NCBI RefSeq assembly: GCF_012849055.1
Contig: NZ_CP051677.1
Coordinates: forward strand, 1,116,001 to 1,180,000
Length of the DNA: 64,000 nucleotides
Origin: Spirosoma rhododendri
GTDB lineage: Bacteria > Bacteroidota > Bacteroidia > Cytophagales > Spirosomataceae
Reading direction: 5' to 3'
This document shows positions 25,441 to 34,817 of this stretch, in pieces. The notes below the pieces were generated by a model. The model saw only the letters and a list, made by a program, of their open reading frames with translations. It did not search any database and had not been told where the DNA came from. A program made the translations under genes and the position numbers. Position 1 is the stretch's first letter, and each line of letters starts with the position of its first letter.

Positions 25441-26671
25441 CTCTAACCACCAGTTGCACGGTATATCGGCTTTTCTGCTCCAGCAACAGCCGCTTTCCGA
25501 CCAGCACCCGGTCGATGGTGCTTTGGTCGTAGTAGCGAATCGTGACCAGTTCGAGCCCGTCGTTGTAGCTGACCCGGAAATCCTGCCGGAGCATGTCGAG
25601 TAGCGGAGTTACACGGGTCGGGTCGTTGTCGACGACGACGGTAAAGCTGATTGCAGTGTTCTGCATCAGGTTGATTTTCACCCCCGCCTGCGCAAACCGC
25701 CCGAAGATCCGGCTCAGGTTATCTTCCGCGATAAACGAGAAGTCTGTCGGGTGCAGCGAAATCATTAACTGATTTATTTTGAAGATGAACGAGGGTGTGG
25801 TCAGGTGCTGCCCCGTGTCGCCGATCATCGTACCCGGCGCATCCGAGTCGATAAACGAACGGACATACAGCGGAATATTCTTGTTCTGAAGGGGCTTGAT
25901 AGTTTTCGGGTGGATAACCGTTGCCCCGTAATAGGCTAATTCGATGGCGTCCTGATACGTAATACGTTGCAGCAGTACGGTATCGTCAAACCATTTGGGA
26001 TCGGCGTTGAGAACCCCCGGCACATCCTTCCAGATTGTCACGCTATCGGCGTTCAGGCAGTAGGCAACGATAGCCGCTGAATAATCGGACCCTTCGCGGC
26101 CCAGCGTCGTCGTCCGCCCATCAGTCGACTGCCCGATGAATCCCTGAATGATCGACACCTGCTGTTTGTCGATGGCCTCGCACACCCGCTTTTTTGTCTC
26201 CGTCCAATCGACGCGCCCCTCCCGAAACGTAACATCGGTGCGGATGAGTTGTCGGGCATCCAGCCACTGCGTCGGAACACCCGCACTTTGCAGGTGAGCC
26301 GCGACAACCTGCGTCGACAGGACTTCACCCAGCGATACAATCTGATCGTATACTTCATCGCGGCTACCGGTTGCGGGCTGCTGCGTCATCGATTCCAATA
26401 GCGCAATCGTTTGGTGGACTGGCGCGAAGTCTCCCGTCAGATCGGCCATGATTCCCTCGTGGTACGCCCGAATCTGCGCGTTTTTCGCCTGAATCGACGG
26501 CTTATCGTCTGCCAGCCATGCCCAGACCAGTTCTTCCAGCGCGTTAGTTGTTTTGCCCATCGCCGACACGATCACCGCCGACTTTGGTCCCTGCTCTTTC
26601 ACAACCCGAGCCAGATTCCGCACGCCCGCAGCATCTTTCACCGACGCTCCACCAAACTTGAAAACTTTCAT
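25433..26671 (-). CDS. lysC: Aspartate kinase
   Basis: 412 residues, a monofunctional size. The N terminus KVFKFGGASVKDAAGVRNLA is the kinase signature; REGSDYSAAIVAYCLNAD supplies the substrate-binding site, and two ACT domains follow from about residue 280 (LMISLHPTDFSFIAE and NTAISFTVVVDND). It phosphorylates aspartate, the first step toward lysine, threonine and methionine. No fused homoserine dehydrogenase domain is present. It may be feedback-regulated through the ACT domains. A 31-bp inverted repeat separates it from dxs. Confidence 0.93.
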   Translation of the reverse strand: MKVFKFGGASVKDAAGVRNLARVVKEQGPKSAVIVSAMGKTTNALEELVWAWLADDKPSIQAKNAQIRAYHEGIMADLTGDFAPVHQTIALLESMTQQPATGSRDEVYDQIVSLGEVLSTQVVAAHLQSAGVPTQWLDARQLIRTDVTFREGRVDWTETKKRVCEAIDKQQVSIIQGFIGQSTDGRTTTLGREGSDYSAAIVAYCLNADSVTIWKDVPGVLNADPKWFDDTVLLQRITYQDAIELAYYGATVIHPKTIKPLQNKNIPLYVRSFIDSDAPGTMIGDTGQHLTTPSFIFKINQLMISLHPTDFSFIAEDNLSRIFGRFAQAGVKINLMQNTAISFTVVVDNDPTRVTPLLDMLRQDFRVSYNDGLELVTIRYYDQSTIDRVLVGKRLLLEQKSRYTVQLVVRGV

Positions 26672-26686
26672 AGGTCAGAAATTTTA

Positions 26687-26766
26687 AAGAGCGAAGGAGT
26701 GAATGAGTGAAAGAGCGAAAGCCATACGGCAAACGCGCTCTTTCACTCATTCACTCCTTCGCTCTT
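26687..26766. repeat. Perfect 31-bp inverted repeat
   Basis: Arms 26687-26717 and 26736-26766 are exact reverse complements around an 18-base spacer. Each arm is itself made of reiterated words (GAGCGAA, GAGTGAA, GAGTGAAAGAGCG). It sits between dxs and lysC, which run in the same direction, and could attenuate or terminate dxs transcripts. Confidence 0.85.
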
Positions 26767-26770
26767 CGTT

Positions 26771-28705
26771 TTAGACCGCTATCGCGCGGCCAGTATAGAG
26801 CAGTTCACGGACGGCATCAGCTATACCCGGCGCGTCGAATCCGCACTCACGCTGAAGCTCGATCTGTTCGCCGTGTTCAACGATGGCATCCGGGATACCC
26901 AGCCGCTTCACGCGGGCCATGTAGCCGTGATTTGCCATAAACTCAAGCACTGCGCTACCAAACCCGCCCATCAGGCAACCGTCTTCCACGGTCAGAACGC
27001 GGTCGAACCGGCTAAAAATCTGGTGCAACAGAGCTTCGTCGAGTGGCTTCACATAACGCATGTCGTAGTGCGCCGGACGGATACCTTCTTTCGCCAGCAT
27101 CGCCGTTGCTTCGACGGCGTAATTGCCAATGTGCCCGATCGTCAGAATTGCTACGTCTTCGCCGTCACTAATCAACCGGCCTTTGCCAATTTCCTGCGCT
27201 TCCAGCGGTGTTTTCCAGTTCGGCATCGTTCCCTCACCGCGTGGGTAGCGAATTGTGAACGCCTGCTTCCCCTGCTGCACCAGGTCCGACTGCGCGGTGT
27301 ACATCATATTGCGCAGCTCCTGCTCGTTCATCGGCGCGGCTACGATCATATTAGGTACACAGCGCATAAACGCGATGTCATACGCACCGTGGTGGGTTGG
27401 TCCGTCGGCACCGGCGAAACCGGCCCGGTCGAGGCAGAAAACAACCGGCAACTCCTGAATGCAAACGTCATGAATGACCTGATCGTAGGCCCGCTGCATG
27501 AACGTCGAATAGATATTGCAGAACACAACTTCACCCTGCGAGGCCAGTCCCGCCGAGAACGTAACGGCGTGCTGCTCGGCAATACCTACGTCGAACGCCC
27601 GCTTCGGCATCGCTTTCATCATGATATTCATCGACGAACCCGACGGCATAGCTGGCGTTACGCCCACGATATTCGGGTTCTGCTCAGCCAGTTCGACCAG
27701 CGTATTGCCGAACACATCCTGATACTTGGGCGGCTGCGGGGTATCGTAAACTTTCTTCTGGATAACGCCCGTCACCTTGTCGAACAAACCGGGCGCGTGC
27801 CACTTGGTCTGGTCTTTTTCGGCCGGGCCGTATCCTTTGCCCTTCACTGTCAGCACATGCAGCAGCTTGGGGCCGGGAATCTTCTTCAGATCATCGAGTA
27901 CGCTAACCAGATGGTCGATGTCGTGCCCGTCGATCGGGCCAAAATACCGCAGGTTAAGCGACTCAAACAGGTTACTTTGGTTCAACACCGACGTTTTGAT
28001 GCTCGATTCAACCTTCGATACGATTTCCTGCGCGCTCTTGCCGAACTTGCTCATCTTGCCGAGCAGGTTCCACACCTCGTCTTTCACCTTGTTATAGGTC
28101 TGCGAGGTCGTGATGTCGGTCAGGTATTCGCGCAATGCGCCCACGTTGGGGTCGATGCTCATGCAGTTGTCGTTGAGCACGATCAGCAGGTTGCTGTCGG
28201 TAGCCCCCGCGTGGTTCATGCCCTCGAAAGCTTCCCCGGCGGTCAGGGCACCGTCGCCGATAACCGCAATATGGTGCCGCTCGTCGTTACCCTGCAACTG
28301 CGAGGCTACAGCCATCCCAAGAGCCGCCGAAATCGACGTCGACGAGTGGCCCACGCCGAACGCGTCGTAGATGCTTTCCTTCCGCTTGGGAAAGCCCGAC
28401 AGCCCTTTATAGAATCGGTTGGTATGAAATTTCTCCCGCCGGGCAGTGAGAATCTTGTGGCCGTATGCCTGATGGCCCACGTCCCAGATCAGCTTATCGT
28501 CGGGCGTGTTGAATACATAATGCAAGGCGACTGTCAGCTCTACCACCCCCAGACTTGCCCCGAAATGCCCACCGAAGACGGAAACGTCGTCGATGATGAA
28601 CTGACGGAGTTCATCGGCAAGCTGAGACAAACGGGATTTATCGAGTTTGCGAAGGTCGTCGGGTGTGTTGATGGTGGCCAACAAGGGGCCGGGGGTAATC
28701 AGCAT
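26771..28705 (-). CDS. dxs: 1-deoxy-D-xylulose-5-phosphate synthase
   Basis: 644 residues, the normal length. Thiamine diphosphate motif GDGALTAGEAFEGMNHAG and LNDNCMSID in the first domain, HVLTVKGKGYGPAE before the transketolase pyrimidine domain, FDVGIAEQHAVTFSAGLA and DRAGFAGADGPTHHG in it, and a C-terminal transketolase domain with LTVEDGCLMGGFGSAV. It condenses pyruvate and glyceraldehyde 3-phosphate, the first step of the MEP isoprenoid pathway. A 650-codon antisense frame over it is a compositional shadow. Confidence 0.97.
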   Translation of the reverse strand: MLITPGPLLATINTPDDLRKLDKSRLSQLADELRQFIIDDVSVFGGHFGASLGVVELTVALHYVFNTPDDKLIWDVGHQAYGHKILTARREKFHTNRFYKGLSGFPKRKESIYDAFGVGHSSTSISAALGMAVASQLQGNDERHHIAVIGDGALTAGEAFEGMNHAGATDSNLLIVLNDNCMSIDPNVGALREYLTDITTSQTYNKVKDEVWNLLGKMSKFGKSAQEIVSKVESSIKTSVLNQSNLFESLNLRYFGPIDGHDIDHLVSVLDDLKKIPGPKLLHVLTVKGKGYGPAEKDQTKWHAPGLFDKVTGVIQKKVYDTPQPPKYQDVFGNTLVELAEQNPNIVGVTPAMPSGSSMNIMMKAMPKRAFDVGIAEQHAVTFSAGLASQGEVVFCNIYSTFMQRAYDQVIHDVCIQELPVVFCLDRAGFAGADGPTHHGAYDIAFMRCVPNMIVAAPMNEQELRNMMYTAQSDLVQQGKQAFTIRYPRGEGTMPNWKTPLEAQEIGKGRLISDGEDVAILTIGHIGNYAVEATAMLAKEGIRPAHYDMRYVKPLDEALLHQIFSRFDRVLTVEDGCLMGGFGSAVLEFMANHGYMARVKRLGIPDAIVEHGEQIELQRECGFDAPGIADAVRELLYTGRAIAV

Positions 28706-28832
28706 GATACGTGCCTGATAAGTATCTGTGTGACAAGAACAACCTGTTGGTTTACAATGTTCACCATGCCGGACACACCGGGTCGTTCAGGTAACGAAAG
28801 TAGCACAAATGTCGGGAATTTATAAATAAACG

Positions 28833-28884
28833 AAGCCCTCACCCGTCTGGATTTGCGCAGACAACGTGAGGGCTTATCTTTTTT
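28833..28884. terminator. Terminator between dxs and the rhomboid operon
   Basis: A 10-bp outer stem (28833-28842 with 28866-28875) and an inner GTCTG/CAGAC stem. On the plus strand a T6 run follows; on the minus strand, where the rhomboid operon ends 9 bases before, the tail is T-rich but interrupted. Confidence 0.65.
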
Positions 28885-28893
28885 CGATATTGG

Positions 28894-29817
28894 CTAACTG
28901 TTGCGCTGACTGGCCCGAAACAGTTTCTGCTTTTCCTCGCGGGTCAGGCTCTCGTAGCCGGAGCGGGAAATTTTATCCAGAATTGTGTCGACTTCGTCCT
29001 GATCGGGTGTGTTAACAGATGTGCTGCTGCTCCCCGCTGCGTAACTGGTAGCCGTTGTACCTGCGCTGCTGCGCTGCCGATACGACACGCGCACGGGTGG
29101 TTTGGGCCGAACCAGATTGCTCCACGACTCCATTACCCAGTAGATGGGCCGACCAATATCGGTACCGTTTTGCAGCAGCTTCACGTAAGCAAAGCCAAGA
29201 AAAGCTCCGCCCAGGTGGGCCAAATGACCACCTGCATTAGCTCCCGCTGTCTGGGCAAACGACAAGATGATAAAGAAGAACACAATGTATTTGATCCGCA
29301 CCGCACCCAGCAGTAGCAGATGAAAGGTGTAGTTTGGCAGCAGAGTTGCCGCACCAACGGCTACCGCATACGCAGCCCCCGACGCACCCAGCATCAGCGC
29401 CGTATCAGACTGGCTCTGGAAGTACGGTACCGTGTTGTAAATGGCCAGATAAAGCAACCCACCGGCAACACCGCCCATAAAATATAGGCCAACGAGCCGT
29501 CTATTGCCCAGGTACTCATCGATCAGCCGCCCAAACCAGTACAAAAACAGCATGTTGTACAGGATATGGAAAATATCGTCGTGGGCGAAAAAATACGTAA
29601 ACAGCGTCCAGGGCTTATAAAGAAACGCCTGTATGTTGCCGGGGATCATGATCTGCTGCCGAATCAGGTAATACATACCCTGATTCTCAGCCATCATAAA
29701 CCCGATTTTTGCCAGTAGCAATAGCAAAAAGACAACTGTATTGACCAGTATGATCTGCACCAACGTATTGTTGGGCTTACTGAATTCGCTCCGAAAGTCA
29801 TCAAACAAGCCGCTCAT
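28894..29817 (-). CDS. Rhomboid-family intramembrane serine protease (second of two)
   Basis: 307 residues with about six membrane segments. Catalytic Ser in GASGAAYAV and catalytic His in GGHLAHLGGAFLGF are both present, so it should be an active protease. The loop MLFLYWFGRLIDEYLG matches the rhomboid L1 region. A C-terminal cytoplasmic tail of about 70 residues is Ser/Thr-rich and ends with a short helical motif (DEVDTILDKISRSGYESL), a segment seen after rhomboid domains in Bacteroidota. The upstream paralogue ends 2 bases before this start. Confidence 0.92.
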   Translation of the reverse strand: MSGLFDDFRSEFSKPNNTLVQIILVNTVVFLLLLLAKIGFMMAENQGMYYLIRQQIMIPGNIQAFLYKPWTLFTYFFAHDDIFHILYNMLFLYWFGRLIDEYLGNRRLVGLYFMGGVAGGLLYLAIYNTVPYFQSQSDTALMLGASGAAYAVAVGAATLLPNYTFHLLLLGAVRIKYIVFFFIILSFAQTAGANAGGHLAHLGGAFLGFAYVKLLQNGTDIGRPIYWVMESWSNLVRPKPPVRVSYRQRSSAGTTATSYAAGSSSTSVNTPDQDEVDTILDKISRSGYESLTREEKQKLFRASQRNS

Positions 29818-29819
29818 TC

Positions 29820-30605
29820 CTAGTAAAACGTTTTCCGTTGTGAATTCCAGTATTTAACCAGTATATACGCAAATAGCATTCCGCCAATGTGGGCAAAGTG
29901 GGCCACGTTATCGCCCGCCTGTTGATATAAGCCCGAGTAGATCTCAAATGCCCCGTAGAAAATAACGAAGTATTTCGCTTTGATCGGTATAGGCGGAAAC
30001 AACAAAAATAGCTCAGTGTTCGGAAACAGTAACCCAAATGCCATTAATACTCCAAATATCGCGCCTGACGCGCCAACCATCGGTTGATCAACCTGCTGCC
30101 CAAATAGTTTGTTGACTATTCTGAGGCTTCCCTGCACATAATCCGGGTTAGTCGGCTGCGCCTGATAGCTATCGATAAACTGCGCCATCTGGTCGTAATA
30201 GGCTCCCGCGTGCTCCGTGATGAACGCCGAAAAACCATCGGGTGTTGGCGCAGCCCGGTAGTCGCGAACGGCTTCGTACACGGCCGACATTTCGTAATAA
30301 TTAACTCCCGAAAACAGCAGAGCCGCCCCCAGTCCGCAGAAAAAGTAAAAAAACGTAAAGCGTTTCGGCCCCCAGTATCGCTCCAGCATCGGCCCAAACA
30401 CGATCAGCCCGATCATGTTGCTGAAAATATGACTAAACCCACCATGCAGAAACATGTGGGTCAGCAATTGGATTGGGTTAAACAGGTCGGATAGAAACGA
30501 GTGAAGTCCGTACAGTTCTAAAACGGATGGGCTGACAGCCGTGATCAAATAGGCGATCACGTTCAGGATTAGAAGAGCACGAACAACCGGGGTAATATTG
30601 AACAT
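29820..30605 (-). CDS. Rhomboid-family intramembrane serine protease (first of two)
   Basis: 261 residues with about six membrane segments. The N-terminal region shows LTHMFLHGGFSHIFSNMIGL (L1 and second helix), the catalytic Ser is in VGASGAIFGVLMAFG and the His in VAHFAHIGGMLFAY. A long loop of about 70 residues (YDQMAQFIDSY and neighbours) is inserted after the third helix. It is co-transcribed with the second rhomboid, and mutL lies 32 bases upstream, so all three may share a transcript. Confidence 0.92.
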   Translation of the reverse strand: MFNITPVVRALLILNVIAYLITAVSPSVLELYGLHSFLSDLFNPIQLLTHMFLHGGFSHIFSNMIGLIVFGPMLERYWGPKRFTFFYFFCGLGAALLFSGVNYYEMSAVYEAVRDYRAAPTPDGFSAFITEHAGAYYDQMAQFIDSYQAQPTNPDYVQGSLRIVNKLFGQQVDQPMVGASGAIFGVLMAFGLLFPNTELFLLFPPIPIKAKYFVIFYGAFEIYSGLYQQAGDNVAHFAHIGGMLFAYILVKYWNSQRKTFY

Positions 30606-30637
30606 TACGTATTACAAGACAATTTACTTTTTTTAAC

Positions 30638-32680
30638 TTATTTCAGAGCGAACAGTCCCGCAATTTTATCTAACGATAAAACAGTCATGACGGATTCACC
30701 ACCGGGCGTATAACTGGGGTTTGTCGATGCAAACAGCTGATCGACTAGTGCCCGTCGTTCGGGAGCGCTCAGCCGGGTTGCGTGCCGCTGCGCCGACCGA
30801 CGCGCGAGCGACCGCGCCATCGACTCCTGCCGGTCGAGTTTGAGCCGTCCGGTATCTTCCCGCAGCTGGGCCAGCAGGTTAGCAAACAGTTCTTCCTCCT
30901 TCTCATCTGTCGTTTGTGTCGGTACACCCCGGATGATAAACGTGTGATGGCCCAGTTCATCGAACTGAAAACCCAGACTCGTCAGTTCATCGCGCAGGTC
31001 GAGTGCCAGTTGAAAATCCACCGGCGACAGGGTGATCGTTTTTGGAAAGAGCAACTGCTGCGACGAACCGTTACGCCGGGTCAGCGACGCGTGAAACTGA
31101 TCGTACAAGATCCGTTCGTAGGCACGGCGCTGATCGATCAGCATCATACCAGACTTAACGGGGGCCAATAAGTAACGGTTCTGTATCTGCACGATGGCTT
31201 CATCGTCCATCACATCAGGAATCGCGTCGTCGATCTTATTGGCCCGGCTAGCTATCCGAATCGGTTCGGCGGGGGGCTCAGGCGCGGAAACCGGCGCGGG
31301 TGCTGCTGGCGTCGGCGTACTAGTCGGTGCTGGCCCCAGCCAATCAGCAGCGGTCTGGTTTGCTGGCCCGGGGACGGATGCTTTGTCGGTTACTCCCTCA
31401 AACAAAGCCTGCCAGTTGTTGACCGACGGTTTGGGCGGTACGTCAGACTTGCGCGCTGGCATATCAAAGCTCCGCCCGGCGGCCTTATCGAGCGTATCGT
31501 TCCGTAGCGGTGTAGGCTTTTCAGCTTTCGGTTCCTGTCGCGGAGCCGGTGAGCTAGTCCCCGACATCCACGACGGCGTAATTGGTTTCGGTCCGGCGTC
31601 CGCACCCTCACCCGGCAGCGCTGCGGGTTTAGCCCCTCGCCCACCCGACAGGAAATTAACGTCGGAGTCGAAGTCGAGGGAGGGCGCGAGGTTATATACG
31701 CCGACCGCTTTCCGCACGGCCGCCATCATAATCGCATACACCGACCGCTCATCGTCAAACTTGATCTCGGTTTTGGTCGGGTGAATATTGATATCGATGT
31801 GCGACGGGTCGATATCGATAAACAGCACGTAGAACGGGTGGCTTCCTTCGGGCAGAGTGCCTTCGTAAGCGCCGATCACCGCGTGGTGCAGATAATTATG
31901 TTTGATATACCGGTTGTTGACGAAGAAAAACTGCTCATTCCGCGCCTTCTTCGCCGATTCAGGCTTACCGATGAAACCGCGCACCGTTACGTAGGGTGTT
32001 TGTTCTTCGCACTGATTTAACTGCTCCCGATAGCTCTTGCCGAACATATCGATGATCCGGCGGCTCAGCTTCCCGGCGGGCAGGTTGTAAATCTCCTGAT
32101 CGTTATGAAATAGCGAGAACGCCACTTCGGGATTCGCCAACGCCACCCGCTGAAACTCGTCGATGACGTGGCGCATCTCCACCGAGTTCGATTTCAGGAA
32201 GTTGCGCCGGGCGGGCACGTTGAAGAACAGGTTCTTGATGAGCAGGTTCGTACCGGGCAGGCAGGAAATAGACTCCTGCGCCTTGATGTCGGAGCCTTCG
32301 ATACGAATGAGTGTACCGAGTTCTTCTTCGGCCCGGCGCGTCCGCATCTCTACCTGCGCGACGGCGGCAATCGATGCGAGGGCTTCGCCCCGGAAACCCA
32401 TCGTCTTGATCCGAAACAGGTCGTCGGACGAGCGAATTTTCGAGGTCGCATGCCGCTCGAAACTCATGCGAGCGTCGGTTTCGGTCATGCCCATACCGTC
32501 GTCGATGATCTGAATCAGGTTGCGACCGGCTTCCCGGATGATGACCTGAATCGACTTCGCTTTCGCATCGACCGAATTTTCAAGCAACTCCTTCACCACC
32601 GACGCCGGACGTTGCACTACCTCCCCGGCCGCAATCTGGTTGGCAATCGAATCAGGCAGGAGTTGGATAACGTTCAGCAT
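30638..32680 (-). CDS. mutL: DNA mismatch repair protein MutL
   Basis: 680 residues from the ATG at 32680 (MLNVIQLLPDSIANQIAAGE is the normal N terminus; 18 upstream codons are dropped). GHKL ATPase motifs: ELLENSVDA, DDGMGMT, TMGFRGEALASI. A transducer domain and a long low-complexity linker (about residues 345-485, rich in Pro/Ala/Ser) lead to the C-terminal dimerisation domain. The segment corresponding to the endonuclease motif DQHA-x2-E-x4-E reads DQRRAYERILYD (about residues 513-524), so the metal-binding His and last Glu are replaced; nicking activity is therefore uncertain. Confidence 0.95.
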   Translation of the reverse strand: MLNVIQLLPDSIANQIAAGEVVQRPASVVKELLENSVDAKAKSIQVIIREAGRNLIQIIDDGMGMTETDARMSFERHATSKIRSSDDLFRIKTMGFRGEALASIAAVAQVEMRTRRAEEELGTLIRIEGSDIKAQESISCLPGTNLLIKNLFFNVPARRNFLKSNSVEMRHVIDEFQRVALANPEVAFSLFHNDQEIYNLPAGKLSRRIIDMFGKSYREQLNQCEEQTPYVTVRGFIGKPESAKKARNEQFFFVNNRYIKHNYLHHAVIGAYEGTLPEGSHPFYVLFIDIDPSHIDINIHPTKTEIKFDDERSVYAIMMAAVRKAVGVYNLAPSLDFDSDVNFLSGGRGAKPAALPGEGADAGPKPITPSWMSGTSSPAPRQEPKAEKPTPLRNDTLDKAAGRSFDMPARKSDVPPKPSVNNWQALFEGVTDKASVPGPANQTAADWLGPAPTSTPTPAAPAPVSAPEPPAEPIRIASRANKIDDAIPDVMDDEAIVQIQNRYLLAPVKSGMMLIDQRRAYERILYDQFHASLTRRNGSSQQLLFPKTITLSPVDFQLALDLRDELTSLGFQFDELGHHTFIIRGVPTQTTDEKEEELFANLLAQLREDTGRLKLDRQESMARSLARRSAQRHATRLSAPERRALVDQLFASTNPSYTPGGESVMTVLSLDKIAGLFALK

Positions 32681-32743
32681 GGCGTCGGGAAAACTGGTAC
32701 GACCGGTAGAGGGGGCCGGATTATCGTACAACAAAATTACGCC

Positions 32744-32788
32744 AAAAAAGAAGCCCCCGCCCAGCGTTTTTTTGCGCTGGGTGGGGGC
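32744..32788 (-). terminator. Terminator downstream of lpdA
   Basis: A 14-base stem (32753-32766 with 32775-32788; one G-T pair) with an A-rich loop on the minus strand, followed there by a T6 tract (32749-32744). It ends transcripts coming from lpdA before mutL. Confidence 0.75.
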
Positions 32789-32799
32789 TAGTTGGTTAG

Positions 32800-32871
32800 T
32801 TTAAGGTTTGTGGTTTAATGTTCAAGGTTTTCCGCTTAGGCACCCTTAAACGTCAAACCACAAACCTTAAA
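32800..32871. repeat. 17-bp perfect inverted repeat downstream of lpdA
   Basis: Arms 32800-32816 and 32855-32871 are exact reverse complements with a 38-base spacer. The right arm ends 1 base before the lpdA stop codon. The words (AACCTTAAA, CAAACCAC) resemble those in the repeats at 25342-25440 and 48480-48576. Confidence 0.75.
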
Positions 32872-32872
32872 C

Positions 32873-34273
32873 CTACAGATGTATCGCTTCGCCGTAGGCG
32901 GCTTCGGTGGCGTCTTTGATCGCTTCCGACATGGTTGGGTGCGGGTGAACGGCTTTCAGGATTTCCTCGCCGGTCGTTTCGAGTTTGCGGGCGGCTACCA
33001 CCTCGGCGATCATCTCCGTGACGTTGTTACCGATGAAGTGAGCACCCAGGAACTCGCCGTATTTGGCGTCGAAAATGACCTTTACGAAACCTTCCGGTGT
33101 ACCGGCGGCTTTCGCCTTACCCGAGGCCGTAAACGGAAACTTACCGACTTTCAGCTCGTAGCCAGCTTCGCGGGCCGCTTTCTCAGTATAACCCACCGAC
33201 GCGATTTCGGGCGTGCAGTACGTACAACCGGGAATGTTGTTGTAGTTCAGTGGCTCGACGTGCGGCAGTCCGGCGATTTTTTCCAGACAGATAATCGCTT
33301 CGGCCGATGCTACGTGCGCCAGTGCCTGCCCTTTCGTGCAGTCGCCAATGGCGTAATAGCCTTCCACGCTGGTGCGATAGAAATCGTCGGTTACGATTTT
33401 GCCCTTATCAACGCTGATGCCGACTTCTTCCAGACCGATATTTTCGATATTGGCCGTTACCCCAGCCGCCGACAGTACCATGTCGACGTCGAAGGTTTTC
33501 TCGCCATCGGGCGTTTTCACGAACACCTTACACCCTTTATCGGCCGTGTCGACTTTCGTCACTTCCGACTTGGTGTAGATCTCGATGCCCATCTTTTTGT
33601 ATTGCTTTGCCAGCTCTTTCGAGATGTCTTCATCTTCGACCGGCACCACGTTGGGCAGGAATTCGATGATCGTCACCTTAGTACCCATGCTGGCGTAGAC
33701 GTAGGCAAACTCAACGCCGATAGCCCCCGACCCGATCACGAGCAGCGAATCCGGCCGTTTTTCGAGCGTCATGGCCTTGCGGTATTCGATCACCTTTTCA
33801 CCGTCGATGGGTACAGCTGGTAATTGCCGCGCCCGCCCACCGGTAGCGATGATGATATGCTTACCCTCGTAGGTTGTTGCCTTACCGTCTTTGTCTTTAA
33901 CCTCGATCTTTTTGCCGGGCTTTACCGTACCGACACCGCTGATGATATCGATTTTGTTTTTCTTCATCAGAAACTGCACACCCTTGCTCATGCTGTCGGC
34001 AACACCCCGGCTCCGCTTGATAACGGCCCCGAAGTCGGCCTGCGCGTCGCCCTGTACGGTAATCCCGTAATCGGCCGAATGCTTGATATATTCAAAAACC
34101 TGCGCTGATTTCAGCAGGGCTTTGGTGGGGATACAGCCCCAGTTAAGGCAGATACCGCCGAGGCTTTCGCGCTCAACTACGGCCGTTTTTAACCCTAACT
34201 GCGAAGCCCGGATCGCGGCTACATAGCCTCCCGGTCCGCTACCCAAAACGATTACGTCGTACTGTGAAGCCAT
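32873..34273 (-). CDS. lpdA: Dihydrolipoyl dehydrogenase
   Basis: 466 residues. FAD-binding GSGPGG near the N terminus, redox-active disulfide GGICLNWGCIPT (Cys42 and Cys47), NAD-binding GSGAIGVEFA, and the C-terminal interface with the catalytic HPHPTMSEA. It is the E3 component shared by 2-oxo-acid dehydrogenase complexes and, if present, the glycine cleavage system. Only E3 is encoded here, so it probably serves several complexes. A TACCTTTG box at 34352-34345 is a candidate -7 element. Confidence 0.96.
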   Translation of the reverse strand: MASQYDVIVLGSGPGGYVAAIRASQLGLKTAVVERESLGGICLNWGCIPTKALLKSAQVFEYIKHSADYGITVQGDAQADFGAVIKRSRGVADSMSKGVQFLMKKNKIDIISGVGTVKPGKKIEVKDKDGKATTYEGKHIIIATGGRARQLPAVPIDGEKVIEYRKAMTLEKRPDSLLVIGSGAIGVEFAYVYASMGTKVTIIEFLPNVVPVEDEDISKELAKQYKKMGIEIYTKSEVTKVDTADKGCKVFVKTPDGEKTFDVDMVLSAAGVTANIENIGLEEVGISVDKGKIVTDDFYRTSVEGYYAIGDCTKGQALAHVASAEAIICLEKIAGLPHVEPLNYNNIPGCTYCTPEIASVGYTEKAAREAGYELKVGKFPFTASGKAKAAGTPEGFVKVIFDAKYGEFLGAHFIGNNVTEMIAEVVAARKLETTGEEILKAVHPHPTMSEAIKDATEAAYGEAIHL

Positions 34274-34344
34274 TGATTGGTTTTAGTTAGTCCTGGGGTG
34301 ATTGTCAGCGGTACAAATAGGCCAACGCCCCTGTCTGGAGAACG

Positions 34345-34352
34345 CAAAGGTA
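34345..34352 (-). promoter_or_regulatory. Candidate -7 element of lpdA
   Basis: TACCTTTG on the minus strand matches TAnnTTTG about 70 bases before the lpdA start. No TTG stands at the expected upstream distance. Confidence 0.35.
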
Positions 34353-34376
34353 GCCCGAAAAGTTGATTTGCCCGGC

Positions 34377-34817
34377 TTAAGCCAGATCGGCTACGTCGCG
34401 CACAAGCCGGATGCCTTCACCGGCAAAATCGGCGTCGAAACTGGCTACGGCCGGAATCTGATGCAGCTTGGCGGTCGCGATAATGAGTGCATCGTTGGGC
34501 AGCAGATTGTACTGCTGCATCAGGTCGAGGTAAAGCGACACGATGCGGTCATCGGACGGCAGAACCGTAAACTGGCTCAGAAAATCTGTTGGATTGTATT
34601 GCTGTAAAATACCTGGGATCAGTTGCGCTTCCTGTAAACTTCGTGGCGCTTTACTACCTCTACGGGCCAGCCAATAATAAGCGGCCTCGCTTAGTACGAT
34701 TGAATTAATCATCAACTCAACCGTTCCAAGGGCAATTAAATGATCTAGTAACTCCGTTTTGTTCTGTTTGAAATATTCGACCAGAATAGAACTGTCCAGT
34801 ACAATCTTACTGGTCAT
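34377..34817 (-). CDS. PIN-domain toxin, VapC-like
   Basis: 146 residues from the ATG at 34817 (alternative ATGs at 34823 and 34826). PIN-domain acidic residues are in place: IVLDSSILVEYF (first Asp), NSIVLSEAAYY (Glu), LPNDALIIATA (Asp) and ASFDADF (last Asp), so ribonuclease activity is expected. It overlaps the upstream antitoxin gene, the usual translational coupling of such modules. Confidence 0.85.
   Translation of the reverse strand: MTSKIVLDSSILVEYFKQNKTELLDHLIALGTVELMINSIVLSEAAYYWLARRGSKAPRSLQEAQLIPGILQQYNPTDFLSQFTVLPSDDRIVSLYLDLMQQYNLLPNDALIIATAKLHQIPAVASFDADFAGEGIRLVRDVADLA

Noticed and set aside
26873..28825. 650-codon plus-strand ORF over dxs
   Set aside because: Fully antisense to a clear dxs gene; its protein has no domain, and its length reflects the G+C-rich codon pattern of the true gene.
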